Counted from the stretch's first letter, positions 25,386 to 35,151 are shown. The stretch is 64,000 nt of DNA from Lachnospiraceae bacterium MC2017 (GCA_000701625.1 JNJK01000001.1:141277-205276); one strand, 5' to 3'. The notes: generated by a model not told the origin, from the sequence alone. Numbers and translations are program-made.

Positions 25386-26321
25386 TTAAAACTCTTCTCC
25401 AACCAGATAAATCGGCCTCTTCTTTACTTCTAGATAAGTCTTGCTGAGATACTGTCCCACGATTCCGAGACAGAAAAGCTGCACGCCGCTTATAAGAGAA
25501 ATGATACATACAAGAGACGGCCATCCATTAGTCGGATCTCCACCCATTACATTTGTTCTGATGATAATAAAGATTATCAGTATAAACGCAAGAATACAGA
25601 ACAATACCCCCATAATGGAAGCAAATGCAAGAGGTGCGGTCGTAAATGCGATGATACCATCCAGTGCATAGAGAAACAGCTTCCAGAAAGACCACTTTGT
25701 TTCGCCCTTCTTTCGCTCAATGTTTTCAAATTCCATCCACTTCGTACGGAATCCGACCCATCCAAATATACCCTTGGAGAAACGATTGTACTCTCCCATG
25801 GAAAGGATCGCGTCTACGAACTTTCTGCTCATTAATCTATAATCACGCGCACCGTCAACGATATCCGCCTTTGACATCTTATTTATCAAAGAATAGAACT
25901 GACGGGCAAAGAATGAACGGATAGGCGGTTCGCCCTTTCTGTCTACACGTCTGGTAGCGACCGAGTCATACTCTCCTGTTTCCAGATATCCATACATCTC
26001 AGGCAACAGTGCCGGAGGATCCTGAAGATCCGCATCCATCATTACTACATAGTCACCCTTTGCATGCTTAAGTCCTGCATAAATCCCGGCTTCTTTTCCG
26101 AAATTTCTGGAAAAACTTACGAGATGGACTCTCTGATCGGTCTCATGTAGTTTCTTAACCTCCGCAACAGTTCCGTCCTTTGAACCGTCATCTATATAGA
26201 TCACTTCAAATTCTACATCTCTCTGCTTAAAGAAGCTCTCGGTCTTCATAAGCTCATCATAAAAATCCCTTACATTTTCTTCTTCATTGTAGCAGGGTAC
26301 GATCACGCTTAAGAGTTTCAT
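25386..26321 (-). CDS. GtrB/DPM1-type family 2 glycosyltransferase (polyprenyl-phosphate)
   Basis: 311 aa. The GT-A domain (1-220) has V-P-C-Y-N-E-E-E-N, the D-D-G-S-x-D-G motif (about 49-55), and the metal motif D-A-D-L-Q-D-P-P near 97. Two C-terminal membrane helices (about 228-255 and 268-295) match enzymes that transfer glucose or similar sugars from NDP-sugar to undecaprenyl phosphate at the inner membrane face. It is the last of three glycosyltransferase genes read in the same direction. AGAGG precedes the ATG. The donor sugar is not deducible. Confidence 0.92.
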   Translation of the reverse strand: MKLLSVIVPCYNEEENVRDFYDELMKTESFFKQRDVEFEVIYIDDGSKDGTVAEVKKLHETDQRVHLVSFSRNFGKEAGIYAGLKHAKGDYVVMMDADLQDPPALLPEMYGYLETGEYDSVATRRVDRKGEPPIRSFFARQFYSLINKMSKADIVDGARDYRLMSRKFVDAILSMGEYNRFSKGIFGWVGFRTKWMEFENIERKKGETKWSFWKLFLYALDGIIAFTTAPLAFASIMGVLFCILAFILIIFIIIRTNVMGGDPTNGWPSLVCIISLISGVQLFCLGIVGQYLSKTYLEVKKRPIYLVGEEF

Positions 26322-26409
26322 ATATTTCCTCTTTTCCTAAAAATCACTATCCTCTACTTTACCTTTATATTAGATAAACTTCAAGTATTGGAATTTTTTA
26401 TTTGTATTT

Positions 26410-27402
26410 TTAGATATTACTCAAAATATTGGCAAGTATGAAATACTTTAATCCTCGCGCCTTACCCATCGTCTTTATCTCCGGTATCAGATTAAGCCCG
26501 GTTTTCTTAAGCATCTGCCTGCAGTATTCAAGTTCTGTAACACCTCTTAACCGATCCTTCATCACTTTAATCGGTCTATCCATGATCTCGGGATACAGGA
26601 GCAACATATGGATCATATAGTAATTATCCGTGAAATAATCCATACCTTTTTCTACTGTGTAATCAAATACAAACTTGCTGATCTCGTTGCAGCGGTTAAT
26701 CTGAGACACTTCCGCTGCCTGTCCTGCATTTGAGTTTTCTCGTCTTAAATAGTAGTAACTCCTTCTATTTGACACATATATTTTTGAAGCATACAGGAGA
26801 TACAGAAGATTAAAGCACAGATCTTCTGCGATTACAGGCTGAAATTCCGGTATTTTTAAATTATGTTCCCGGATAATATCTGCCCGGAAAAGACGGTTCC
26901 ACAATTCAGTACCACATCCGCAATTTAGAAATGTATTTGTTATGAACTTTAACCGGTTCACATCAGAGCTGACATCATACGCACCTTCAAAAAAATCACG
27001 CTCCATGTACATTTTCTCAACACCGGTATTCGTATAGACGTGATAGCAATTAAAGATAACCAGATCCGACTTATATAATTTCATTTCCCTCAGGCTTTTC
27101 TCTACCAGATCCGGCGCCAGATAGTCATCGCTGTCCACAAAGAGAATGTAATCTCCCTGTGCCATCTCAAGTCCCCTATTCCTGGTATCCGCCTGTCCGC
27201 TGTTCTCTTTATTTATGAGTTTTACCCTCGGGTCATCCTGTACAAAAAACTGACATATCTCTTCAGTTCTGTCTGTTGATCCATCATTTAATAGAAGAAT
27301 CTCAAGATTGGGATACGTCTGGCTAACAACAGATTCAAGACATTTTGAAATATAGAGTTCCGTATTGTACATAGGAATAATAATACTTACCAGGTCTTCC
27401 AT
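26410..27402 (-). CDS. Family 2 glycosyltransferase
   Basis: 330 aa. The N-terminal GT-A fold shows S-I-I-I-P-M-Y-N-T, L-L-N-D-G-S-T-D (about 37-44), R-N-R-G-L near 73 and the metal-binding D-S-D-D-Y near 90. No membrane segment is present, so it is likely a cytosolic or peripheral enzyme adding sugars to a surface polysaccharide or glycolipid. It lies 25 bases after the next upstream glycosyltransferase gene, probably co-transcribed. Acceptor and donor are unknown. Confidence 0.9.
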   Translation of the reverse strand: MEDLVSIIIPMYNTELYISKCLESVVSQTYPNLEILLLNDGSTDRTEEICQFFVQDDPRVKLINKENSGQADTRNRGLEMAQGDYILFVDSDDYLAPDLVEKSLREMKLYKSDLVIFNCYHVYTNTGVEKMYMERDFFEGAYDVSSDVNRLKFITNTFLNCGCGTELWNRLFRADIIREHNLKIPEFQPVIAEDLCFNLLYLLYASKIYVSNRRSYYYLRRENSNAGQAAEVSQINRCNEISKFVFDYTVEKGMDYFTDNYYMIHMLLLYPEIMDRPIKVMKDRLRGVTELEYCRQMLKKTGLNLIPEIKTMGKARGLKYFILANILSNI

Positions 27403-27427
27403 TTTACTTCTTACCTCTCAACATTTT

Positions 27428-28549
27428 TTACCGTTTATAATCGTAATGAACAGCATTTAAGAGTGATGCATAAAAAAACAGTAAACCATATGCTCCGCAC
27501 CTCAACATGATAAACGGCATCTTCCTTATAAGAGATCCCCTTCCCGGCTTAAAGTTCCTTATCGCTTTCTGCACTTTGGGATCATCTATATAGGCATGGT
27601 AAGCCTTGCAGCGCTCACTATAGGACTTTTCTTTCTTTTTAGAAAGCAGGAAAGCCATTTCTACAGCAGACATCACGATCGTACCTGCAAAATACTCCGT
27701 AATATCTATTCCTATTCTGTTCTGGATCCGCTCTATGAGCTTTTCCCTGGCATCATTTAATTTTATTACATCATGCCTGGAGAAAACTTCTCTATGAGAA
27801 TGATCTATATCTGATGTCGTACGAGTCACCAGATAATAATAACACTTCTGTATAACAGCTACCCTCTTACAGCAAGATAGATAGTCTGTGATAAATACCG
27901 TGTCTTCTCCTACTTTTAGAGAAGTATCAAATTTCAAATCGTTCTGAAGGATCACGCTTCTACGGATCAGCATTCTCCAAAGTGCCGGATTTTCTACGTA
28001 AAGCGCATCCTTCTCGCCACGGAGCCAGTTATTAATGTCTTTATTAGTAAATCCTGCAAATGCCGGCACTACCTTTCTGACGATATCCTGACCTACATAC
28101 AGTTCCTCCGGAAAGTGCGGTAAACAAACTTCCTTTACTTCTTCATCCTCATAACGGCTGTAGCCATAGATCACCCCATCTGCAGCCTGCCTCTCTGCGA
28201 TTTCAACCACTTCTCTGCAGGTGTATGATTCCTCAAAGTCGTCACCGTCAAAGAAAAATATAAAATCACCTGTGGCAGCTTTAACTCCATCATTTCTCGC
28301 AGCTGATACTCCGCCGTTTGCCTTATGAATAACCCGGACTCTGCTGTCTTTTTTGTGGTATTCGTCTGCTACATCACCTGTGCCGTCAGTGGAACCGTCA
28401 TCTACGACGATGACCTCCAGAAGCTCTTTTGGAACATCCTGAGCCAACGCACACTCAATGCTCCTGCCTATAAATCCGACAATATTATAAGCCGGAATGA
28501 TAATACTGATCTTGCTGTCCATATCTGCAATAGCTCTCCGCTTTTTCAT
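27428..28549 (-). CDS. Family 2 glycosyltransferase
   Basis: 373 aa from the first ATG; an ATG nine codons later (28522, M-D-S-K-I-S) has GGAGAG 11 bases upstream and may be the real start. The GT-A domain carries S-I-I-I-P-A-Y-N, V-V-D-D-G-S-T-D-G-T, G-G-V-S-A-A-R-N-D-G and the metal motif D-G-D-D-F. The C-terminal third is basic with a hydrophobic end near residues 350-365, possibly a membrane-contact helix. It is the first of the three-gene cluster and lies just downstream of a broken fourth copy. Confidence 0.88.
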   Translation of the reverse strand: MKKRRAIADMDSKISIIIPAYNIVGFIGRSIECALAQDVPKELLEVIVVDDGSTDGTGDVADEYHKKDSRVRVIHKANGGVSAARNDGVKAATGDFIFFFDGDDFEESYTCREVVEIAERQAADGVIYGYSRYEDEEVKEVCLPHFPEELYVGQDIVRKVVPAFAGFTNKDINNWLRGEKDALYVENPALWRMLIRRSVILQNDLKFDTSLKVGEDTVFITDYLSCCKRVAVIQKCYYYLVTRTTSDIDHSHREVFSRHDVIKLNDAREKLIERIQNRIGIDITEYFAGTIVMSAVEMAFLLSKKKEKSYSERCKAYHAYIDDPKVQKAIRNFKPGRGSLIRKMPFIMLRCGAYGLLFFYASLLNAVHYDYKR

Positions 28550-28613
28550 ATAGCTGCCCCTGCCTTCAATCTGAAGTAAACCACAGCAAACAAAATTAGT
28601 CTATATTTAAGCA

Positions 28614-28700
28614 TTATTTTTTTATCGCTTCATTTAATAATTCCACCGTCTCATCAGTACTTCCATCATCAACAATAAATACTGTAAAAATATATTTTTA
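28614..28700 (-). pseudogene. Remnant of a family 2 glycosyltransferase
   Basis: The minus frame between two stops reads Y-I-F-T-V-F-I-V-D-D-G-S-T-D-E-T-V-E-L-L-N-E-A-I-K-K. The core V-D-D-G-S-T-D is the nucleotide-binding motif of family 2 glycosyltransferases. No start codon, preceding beta-strand or downstream domain remains. It is a decayed copy next to three intact family members, probably left by deletion or recombination among them. Confidence 0.7.
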
Positions 28701-28843
28701 CGTTTTTTTCATAATATCCCCTTCTTTGACGCTAAAAACTGCTCTTCTTTCCTTTATCACGCTACAGAAAGAAAGTCCTTAAATAGGATATCAGAAAATT
28801 GTATCAAATGTTGTACAAAAAAATGCAAAGACAGCTATAAAAA

Positions 28844-28875
28844 ACAGCGCAGTCTGCATAAACAAACTGCGCTGT
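28844..28875 (-). terminator. Terminator of the opp operon
   Basis: A perfect 10-bp stem (ACAGCGCAGT and its complement) with a 12-base loop, followed by six T on the minus strand, 41 bases after the oppA stop. Confidence 0.9.
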
Positions 28876-28915
28876 CCTTAATTATTCATTCTTATTTGAG
28901 TATTACGCTTATTTC

Positions 28916-30643
28916 TTACTTCTTTGTAGCGTACATAAAGAACTTATGACCGAAGATTGTTGAATAAACACCATCAACATTTCCCTTCTGCACATAAAGA
29001 TCATTATAGTAGTATACAGGAATAACTGCCCATGTATTCATAAGCATATCCTCTGCCTGATGCATCATCTCTACACGCTTTGCAAAATCAGTTGTAGACT
29101 TAATGTCAGAGATCAGCTTATCGTACTCGTCCCATGCAGGAGCAGCCGGGCTGTCAGACTTACCGAGCTGAGGATCATCGTTTCCGGAGTTGGAAGCGAA
29201 CATCTCAAGCATGTTGATCGGGTCATCAAAGTCAGCGAGCCATCCCTCACGAGCGAAGGTGTAGTTGCCCTTCTTACGATCCTCAAGGAATACGTTCCAG
29301 TCTTCTGTCTGGATATTCATCTCGATACCAAGAACAGCAAGATCCTGCTGGATGCACTCAGCAACACCCTGGTGAACAGTATTCTCGTTGATGATATAAG
29401 GAAGAGAAAGTGCAGGTGAGATAGCATATGTGCCGTCACCGTTGTCTGTAAAGCTGTAGCCTGCACCCTCAAGAAGAGACTTAGCTGTCTCTACATCTGT
29501 AGCCTCAGCGTCATAGTAAGAAACCTTGTCTGTCTTAAAGATACCGCCGTTACCATCAGCCATACCAACCGGGATATAGGAATCAGCCGGAACCTGATCG
29601 CACTGTGCAACAGTATCAACGATATATCTGCGGTCGATAAGCAGAGCGATCGCATGACGGATGTCAGCAGCCTGCTGAGCTGTCTTATCCTTGAAAAGAT
29701 CTGCACCTACATTAAATGCAAGGTAATATGTACCGAGGTTATCAATTACGTGGAACTCCGGATTGCTCTTAAGTGCCGGAACCTCATCATTCGGAACAGT
29801 ATCAGCAAAGTCAAGATCACCGCTGTTGTATGCAGCATAGATAGCTGTATCATCAGCACTGAGCATGAAGTGAAGCTCATCCATAGTTACGTTCTCAGCG
29901 TCATAGTAGTTCGGATTCTTTACATAAACCATGCTCTCGTTGTGCTTCCACTCAGAAAGTGTGTAAGCACCGTTGGAAACAAATCCTGCTTCCTGAGCCC
30001 ATGCGCCCGGGTTTGTTCCGTCCGGATCAGCAGCTTCGACAGCAGCCTGCGGAACAGGGAAGAATGTCGGGAATGCCATAAGTGAAGTAAAGTACGGGCA
30101 CGGAGCTGCAAGAGTGATCACAAGTGTGTAATCATCTGTAGCCTCAAGCTCAAGAGTGCCATCATCCTTATGCTTGATCACGTCAAAGAGATAACCATAG
30201 TCTGCAGCTGTCTTTTCATCAACTGCACGGTTCCAGCTGTATATGAAATCGTTAGCTGTGAGATCGGAACCATCGCTCCACTTTGTCTCCTTGAGCTTTA
30301 CTGTGTATGTAATACCATCATCTGAAACTTCAGGCATCTCAGATGCGATAGCCGGTACAAGTTCCTCCTGCTGATTGTATCTGTAGAGACCTGCGAATGA
30401 GTTCTCTGCGAGAGATCCGCCATCGCTGGATGAGCTGAGCGTAGGATCAAGGTAATCCGGCTCACTCGCAAGGTTGATTGCGAGTACATTTGATGCTGTG
30501 TTTGTTACAGATGCTGTAGCTGCTGCCTCAGAACCTGCTTCTGTTGATGCTGCGCCTGCTCCGGCATTTCCTGATCCGCCGCATGCTGTGAGCGACAGAA
30601 CCATAGAAGCTGCCAGAAGAACTGACACGATCTTCTTTTTCAT
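28916..30643 (-). CDS. oppA: Oligopeptide ABC transporter, substrate-binding lipoprotein
   Basis: 575 aa, normal for SBP_bac_5. A signal peptide ends in lipobox L-T-A-C21, and a Ser/Ala/Gly linker follows. Typical family blocks are visible: L-D-P-T-L-S near 60, D-G-I-T-Y-T-V-K-L near 105, W-S-D-G-S-x-L-T-A-N-D-F near 120 and R-H-A-I-A-L-L-I-D-R-R near 330. It captures peptides outside the cell and delivers them to OppBC. AGGAGGG lies before the ATG. It is last in the operon, separated from oppF by 130 bases containing a hairpin, an arrangement often linked to higher expression of the binding protein. Confidence 0.93.
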   Translation of the reverse strand: MKKKIVSVLLAASMVLSLTACGGSGNAGAGAASTEAGSEAAATASVTNTASNVLAINLASEPDYLDPTLSSSSDGGSLAENSFAGLYRYNQQEELVPAIASEMPEVSDDGITYTVKLKETKWSDGSDLTANDFIYSWNRAVDEKTAADYGYLFDVIKHKDDGTLELEATDDYTLVITLAAPCPYFTSLMAFPTFFPVPQAAVEAADPDGTNPGAWAQEAGFVSNGAYTLSEWKHNESMVYVKNPNYYDAENVTMDELHFMLSADDTAIYAAYNSGDLDFADTVPNDEVPALKSNPEFHVIDNLGTYYLAFNVGADLFKDKTAQQAADIRHAIALLIDRRYIVDTVAQCDQVPADSYIPVGMADGNGGIFKTDKVSYYDAEATDVETAKSLLEGAGYSFTDNGDGTYAISPALSLPYIINENTVHQGVAECIQQDLAVLGIEMNIQTEDWNVFLEDRKKGNYTFAREGWLADFDDPINMLEMFASNSGNDDPQLGKSDSPAAPAWDEYDKLISDIKSTTDFAKRVEMMHQAEDMLMNTWAVIPVYYYNDLYVQKGNVDGVYSTIFGHKFFMYATKK

Positions 30644-30690
30644 AATTTCCCTCCTAAAATTTGATTATGACGACATTTGCCGCGTGTCCC

Positions 30691-30711
30691 GGATCGACTT
30701 TTTTTCGATCC
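30691..30711 (-). other. Intra-operon hairpin between oppF and oppA
   Basis: GGATCG and CGATCC flank a 9-base T/A-rich loop, 48 bases before the oppA start, without a following T-run. It is likely an mRNA processing or stabilising hairpin rather than a terminator. Confidence 0.45.
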
Positions 30712-30773
30712 ATCTATGTTCAACCCCATGACGAGATAAAACATCTACTACTAATACCCTTATATTTTTCTGC

Positions 30774-31817
30774 TTATTTATTCCAGCAGGCTACCATATG
30801 ACCATTTCCGCGATCTGTGAGCGGCGGCATCTCTGCAGCACACTGCTCCGTAGCATAACGGCATCTCGTGCGGAAAGGACATCCTGTCGGCATTCTGAGA
30901 GGACTAGGAACATCACCCTCAAGGATTATTCTCTTACTCTTTCTGGCTGTTTCCGGATCAGGGATCGGCACTGCAGAAAGAAGGCTCAATGTATATGGAT
31001 GGATCGGATTATTATTAAGTTCATCCGATTCAGCTACTTCCATCATATGACCGAGATACATAACTGCGATACGGTCTGAGATGTGATGTACTACCAGCAG
31101 GTCATGTGCGATAAAGAGGTAAGCAACTCCAAGTTTTTCCTGGAGCTCCTCAAACATATTTACGACCTGCGCCTGGATAGATACGTCAAGGGCTGATACA
31201 GCTTCATCACAAACGATGAACTTCGGATTAACCGCAAGCGCTCTTGCGATACCGATTCTCTGTCTCTGTCCACCGGAGAACTCGTGCGCATATCTCATGG
31301 CATGCTCAGCATTAAGTCCTACAAGTTCCATAAGAGACAGGATCTTCTCACGTCTCTCAGCCTTATTTTTGTAGAGCTTATGCACATCGAGAGGTTCACC
31401 GATGATATCCTCTACTGTCATGCGGGGATCCAGTGATGAATACGGATCCTGGAATACCATCTGCATTTCCTTACGATAAGGAAGCATGTTTTTATTAACC
31501 TTATTACCGATCACAGGCTTTCCGTCAGCACCGAGGATCAGATGACCCTTTTCATCGTACTGCTCACCGCTGTCAAACAAAACCTCTCCATCAAAGGTGA
31601 TCTTTCCGCCTGTAGGTTCATAAAGACGGAGAAGTGTACGACCTACTGTAGTCTTACCGCAGCCGGATTCTCCTACCAGACCGAGTGTCTCGCCCGGCTT
31701 TATGGCAAATGAAATATCATCTACAGCCTTCAGATATGTTTTCTTAAATCCGTTCTGAACGGGAAAATACTGTTTTAAATGCTCAACCTTGAGCAGACTC
31801 TTTTCACTCTCACTCAT
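30774..31817 (-). CDS. oppF: Oligopeptide ABC transporter ATPase OppF
   Basis: 347 aa. Walker [10 protein letters not shown] (about 50-58), signature S-G-G-Q-R-Q-R-I-G, Walker B F-I-V-C-D-E-A and H-loop A-H-D-L are all intact. The oligopeptide C-terminal extension ends in the Cys-rich C-P-F-R-T-R-C-x-x-A-T-E-Q-C that marks OppD/OppF proteins. An insertion after the Walker A region (about 75-110) is unusually long but known in this subfamily. The ATG overlaps the oppD stop by four bases (ATGA), so the two ATPases are translationally coupled and expected to form the heterodimer. Confidence 0.94.
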   Translation of the reverse strand: MSESEKSLLKVEHLKQYFPVQNGFKKTYLKAVDDISFAIKPGETLGLVGESGCGKTTVGRTLLRLYEPTGGKITFDGEVLFDSGEQYDEKGHLILGADGKPVIGNKVNKNMLPYRKEMQMVFQDPYSSLDPRMTVEDIIGEPLDVHKLYKNKAERREKILSLMELVGLNAEHAMRYAHEFSGGQRQRIGIARALAVNPKFIVCDEAVSALDVSIQAQVVNMFEELQEKLGVAYLFIAHDLLVVHHISDRIAVMYLGHMMEVAESDELNNNPIHPYTLSLLSAVPIPDPETARKSKRIILEGDVPSPLRMPTGCPFRTRCRYATEQCAAEMPPLTDRGNGHMVACWNK

Positions 31818-32824
31818 GCTTCTGCGCCCTCCTGTGATTCATAGAGTGCCTTCACATTCATCCAGCAGCTGGCGAGATGTGAATCACTGATCCGGAGTTC
31901 ATCCGGTTTCTTTGTCAAACATATCTTCATAGCATCCTGACAACGAGGGCAGAAAGCGCATCCTTCCGGCATGTTTAACAGATTTATCGGTGTTCCGCCG
32001 ATCGGTACTAGCTTCTCATTCATATTAGAAGCTGTAGGAATGGAACGAAGAAGTCCCTTTGTATATGAATGTGCAGGGCGATAGAAAATATCATCCGCAA
32101 CACCTCTCTCGCAGACACGACCACCGTACATTACCATGATCTCATCACACATACTTGCAATGACACCAAGATCGTGTGTAACCATGATGATAGCCATGCC
32201 GAGTTTCTTCTGAAGTTCCTGCATGAGCTCAAGGATCTGTGCCTGGATAGTAACGTCGAGCGCTGTTGTAGGCTCATCCGCGATCAGAATATCCGGCTCG
32301 CAGCAAAGTGCCATAGCGATCATTACACGCTGTCTCATACCACCGGAAAGCTCATGCGGATACTGCTTTACACGACTTTCAGGCTCGTTCACGCCTACGA
32401 GAGTCAGCATTTCGATCGCTCTTGCTTCTGCTTCCTTACGTGTCTTATCAGTATGCAGGAGAACCGCCTCCACAAGCTGATATCCGACTGTAAATACCGG
32501 ATTAAGGCTTGTCATGGGATCCTGGAAGATAATGGAGATCTTTTCACCTCTGAACTTCTCCATCTTCTTTTCATTCCACTTTGTGATATCTTCGCCCTTG
32601 TAGAGAACCTCACCGCCGGTGATCTTACCTGCGGATGCGAGGATCTGCATGATGGAATATGCCGTTACAGACTTACCGGAACCGGACTCACCAACGATAC
32701 CGAGAGTCTTACCCGCTTCCAGATTAAAAGAAATACCATTTACCGCTTTTACTTCACCATTTTCAGTAAAGAAACTTGTATGAAGATCCTTCACCTGAAG
32801 GATATATTTACTTTCATCACTCAT
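31814..32824 (-). CDS. oppD: Oligopeptide ABC transporter ATPase OppD
   Basis: 336 aa. Walker A G-E-S-G-S-G-K-S-V, signature L-S-G-G-M-R-Q-R-V, Walker B L-I-A-D-E-P-T-T-A and H-loop T-H-D-L-G are present. The C-terminal Cys motif reads C-A-F-C-P-R-C-x-x-A-M-K-I-C. It powers peptide import together with OppF on the cytoplasmic face of OppBC. It is 49 bases downstream of oppC. No strong ribosome binding site precedes the ATG, which is unusual within this operon. Confidence 0.94.
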   Translation of the reverse strand: MSDESKYILQVKDLHTSFFTENGEVKAVNGISFNLEAGKTLGIVGESGSGKSVTAYSIMQILASAGKITGGEVLYKGEDITKWNEKKMEKFRGEKISIIFQDPMTSLNPVFTVGYQLVEAVLLHTDKTRKEAEARAIEMLTLVGVNEPESRVKQYPHELSGGMRQRVMIAMALCCEPDILIADEPTTALDVTIQAQILELMQELQKKLGMAIIMVTHDLGVIASMCDEIMVMYGGRVCERGVADDIFYRPAHSYTKGLLRSIPTASNMNEKLVPIGGTPINLLNMPEGCAFCPRCQDAMKICLTKKPDELRISDSHLASCWMNVKALYESQEGAEA

Positions 32825-32873
32825 AAGATTTGCATTACCCTTTCACGCCGTTTCGCTCCGGCTTGTTTTTGTA

Positions 32874-33965
32874 TCAGTTAAGCTTTGAATCGAACGCATC
32901 ACGGAGACCGTCTCCGAGAAGGTTCAGCGCAAGCACGATAAGGCAGATAAGTACTGCCGGAACGATCAGTCTGTGAGGATAAGACTGAAGACCCTCACGT
33001 GCTGAGTTTGCAAGAGATCCGAGACTCGTAAGAGGTGCAGATACACCAAGTCCGAGGAAGCTCAGGTAACTCTCTGTAAAGATCGCACTCGGAACCTGAA
33101 GCGCTGTCGTAATGATGATAACTGACAGACAGTTCGGAATGATGTGACGAAGGAGGATCTTTACATTGCTGGTACCGATACAACGGGCTGCAAGAACATA
33201 TTCATTATTTTTAATAGAAAGGATCTGACCACGGATGAGACGCGCCATACTTACCCAGTAAAGGAGACCAAATACCAGGAACATGGAGATCATATTTGCA
33301 CCGAGCTTAGCCAGAGCCGTTCCCTCAATGTAAGGTGTTATTCTTTCATTAAGTACAACAGAAAGGAGGATGATGATCAGCATATCAGGCAACGAATAAA
33401 TGATGTCGACAATTCTCATCATTACCAGGTCGACCGTTCCGCCAAAGTATCCCGCTACCGAACCATAAATAAGTCCGATGATAAGTACCATGATAGCCGC
33501 TACTACACCAACAGAAAGTGACACGCGTGTTCCGTATACAACTCTGATAAAGTAATCACGTCCGAGACTGTCAGTACCAAGAATATGCGGGAAAAGCTTC
33601 TCTCCACTCTTCTGCATATACTGTGTCTCAAGCTTTGAATACTCAAACGGAGCCAGGTTATTCGCACGCTTATCTCTTGTACCGTTTACTGTTACTATCT
33701 GTGAATAAGTATACGGGCAAACCTTTGGAATGATCACTATTCCTGCAATTATCAGGAAAAGAATGATAAGGCTTCCAACTGCCAGCGGATTCTTCATAAG
33801 TCGTCTCATACCGTCCTTAAAGAAGGTAGTGGACTCACCCATTACATCCTGCTGCTTTTTCTCATCATCTGTTGCCAGTCTAAAATCATCTGCATTAAAT
33901 TTTGAAAGATCTACCTGCGCAGAAAGCAAATTTTTCTTTGGAAGATCTGATGTATTGTTCTGCAT
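32874..33965 (-). CDS. oppC: Oligopeptide ABC transporter permease OppC
   Basis: 363 aa. A long cytoplasmic N-terminus (about 60 residues) and the OppC N-terminal membrane helix precede the BPD_transp_1 domain with five to six helices. The EAA-type loop A-A-R-C-I-G-T-S-N-V-K-I-L-L-R-H-I-I-P-N lies near residue 260. A periplasm-facing insert (about 90-130) contains D-S-L-G-R-D-Y-F, a conserved OppC/DppC feature. It forms the transmembrane channel with OppB; the genes are 23 bases apart. GAGAGG precedes the ATG. Confidence 0.94.
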   Translation of the reverse strand: MQNNTSDLPKKNLLSAQVDLSKFNADDFRLATDDEKKQQDVMGESTTFFKDGMRRLMKNPLAVGSLIILFLIIAGIVIIPKVCPYTYSQIVTVNGTRDKRANNLAPFEYSKLETQYMQKSGEKLFPHILGTDSLGRDYFIRVVYGTRVSLSVGVVAAIMVLIIGLIYGSVAGYFGGTVDLVMMRIVDIIYSLPDMLIIILLSVVLNERITPYIEGTALAKLGANMISMFLVFGLLYWVSMARLIRGQILSIKNNEYVLAARCIGTSNVKILLRHIIPNCLSVIIITTALQVPSAIFTESYLSFLGLGVSAPLTSLGSLANSAREGLQSYPHRLIVPAVLICLIVLALNLLGDGLRDAFDSKLN

Positions 33966-33988
33966 TTCAAATTCCTCTCAATCCGGTG

Positions 33989-34900
33989 TTAATTAAATGT
34001 GATTCTGGGGTCAACCAGCTTATACGCGATATCTGTAAGCAGGTTTGCGATAACCATAAGGATCGCAAGGAACAGAGTAACTGCCATGATAGTAGGATAA
34101 TCACGGTTTGTTATAGATGTTACAAACTCAGTTCCAAGTCCGCCGATCGTAAAGATATTTTCAACGACCATTGATCCTGTAAGAATATACGCAACCATCG
34201 GGCCCACATATGTAATTACCGGAATAAGAGCATTTCTGAGTGCATGAAGGAAGATAACCTTTATGGTTGAAACACCCTTTGCTTTTGCTGTTCTGATGTA
34301 ATCCTGACCAAGCGCATCCAGCATACTTGTCTTTGCAAGTCTTGTGACATATGCCATCGGATAAAGACTAAGCGCAATGATCGGAAGGATATAATTGGGA
34401 TTCTTAGGACTCCATACCGGTATCAGTCTCAGCTGTAAACAAAATACAAGCAGAAGAAGTGTTGCAAGTACGAATGACGGCATCGCTGTCGCGAGAGTCG
34501 TAAAGAACACGATAAGTCGGTCAGGCCACTTATTTCTGGTAAGTGCTGCAAGAGAACCCAGTATAAGACCGACAATGATCGCCAGAATTGCTGCCGTACC
34601 ACCAAGACGCGCGGATACTGCAAACTTTGATGTGATATTGTTCCAGATGTCACGGCCTGTCTTAAGAGACACGCCCCAGTCACCATGGAGGATATTTCTC
34701 ATGTAAAGTACATACTGTACCTGTACAGGTTTATCCAGATTGTAACGTTCTTCAAGGACCGCCTGTGCCTGAGCACTGGTAGCCTTTTCCTTATTGAAAG
34801 GACCTCCCGGGATCAGTTCCATTACAAAGAAGGTGATAGCACTGACAATAAGGATCGATAAAATTGCGAGGATAACTCGCTTGATAATGTATTTAGCCAC
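33989..34900 (-). CDS. oppB: Oligopeptide ABC transporter permease OppB
   Basis: 303 aa, first gene of the operon. It starts with GTG supported by TAGGAG at good spacing. It has six membrane helices, with the family N-terminus K-R-V-I-L-A-I-L-S-I-L-I-V, a P-G-G-P motif near 31 and the EAA loop A-K-A-K-G-V-S-T-I-K-V-I-F-L-H-A-L-R-N near 200. It pairs with OppC to form the peptide channel. Upstream, on the same strand, a promoter (35124-35151) and a leader terminator (35052-35090) suggest attenuation control. Confidence 0.94.
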   Translation of the reverse strand: MAKYIIKRVILAILSILIVSAITFFVMELIPGGPFNKEKATSAQAQAVLEERYNLDKPVQVQYVLYMRNILHGDWGVSLKTGRDIWNNITSKFAVSARLGGTAAILAIIVGLILGSLAALTRNKWPDRLIVFFTTLATAMPSFVLATLLLLVFCLQLRLIPVWSPKNPNYILPIIALSLYPMAYVTRLAKTSMLDALGQDYIRTAKAKGVSTIKVIFLHALRNALIPVITYVGPMVAYILTGSMVVENIFTIGGLGTEFVTSITNRDYPTIMAVTLFLAILMVIANLLTDIAYKLVDPRITFN

Positions 34901-35051
34901 GTTCTTTCTCCTATCAAGATTCTTTCCCGTTTTTTTATTCCGCCGGCCGCTGCGGATTCAGCATAATAGCCAAATTCATTAACGGGATTTCAGCAGGTCA
35001 ATGCATCAACATTGCGTCACTTTAATCCAATAAAGCATAACCGTATAAAAA

Positions 35052-35090
35052 ATGCGATGACGTATAGCCTGAAGTCATGCATCATCGCAT
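35052..35090 (-). terminator. Leader terminator (candidate attenuator) of the opp operon
   Basis: ATGCGATGA (and its complement TCATCGCAT) forms a 9-bp stem around a 21-base loop that itself contains TGCATGAC/GTATA-type pairing options. TTTTTT follows on the minus strand. It lies about 30 bases after the predicted transcription start and 150 bases before oppB, with no coding gene upstream on that strand, so it must act inside the opp leader or end a very short RNA. Confidence 0.6.
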
Positions 35091-35123
35091 CATCTCTTGC
35101 ATATATCCTGCGTAATCCTGTTT

Positions 35124-35151
35124 ATTTTAACATTCGATGTATTTATGTCAA
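35124..35151 (-). promoter_or_regulatory. Probable promoter of the opp operon
   Basis: On the minus strand a perfect TTGACA (35146-35151) and TAAAAT (35124-35129) have a 16-bp spacer. The region 35200-35360 further upstream is very AT-rich with several ATACATGTAT-like palindromes, and shows no gene. Confidence 0.65.

Noticed and set aside
32069-32881. 270-aa plus-strand frame antisense to oppD
   Set aside because: It is opposite a complete ABC ATPase with all motifs and lacks a ribosome binding site.
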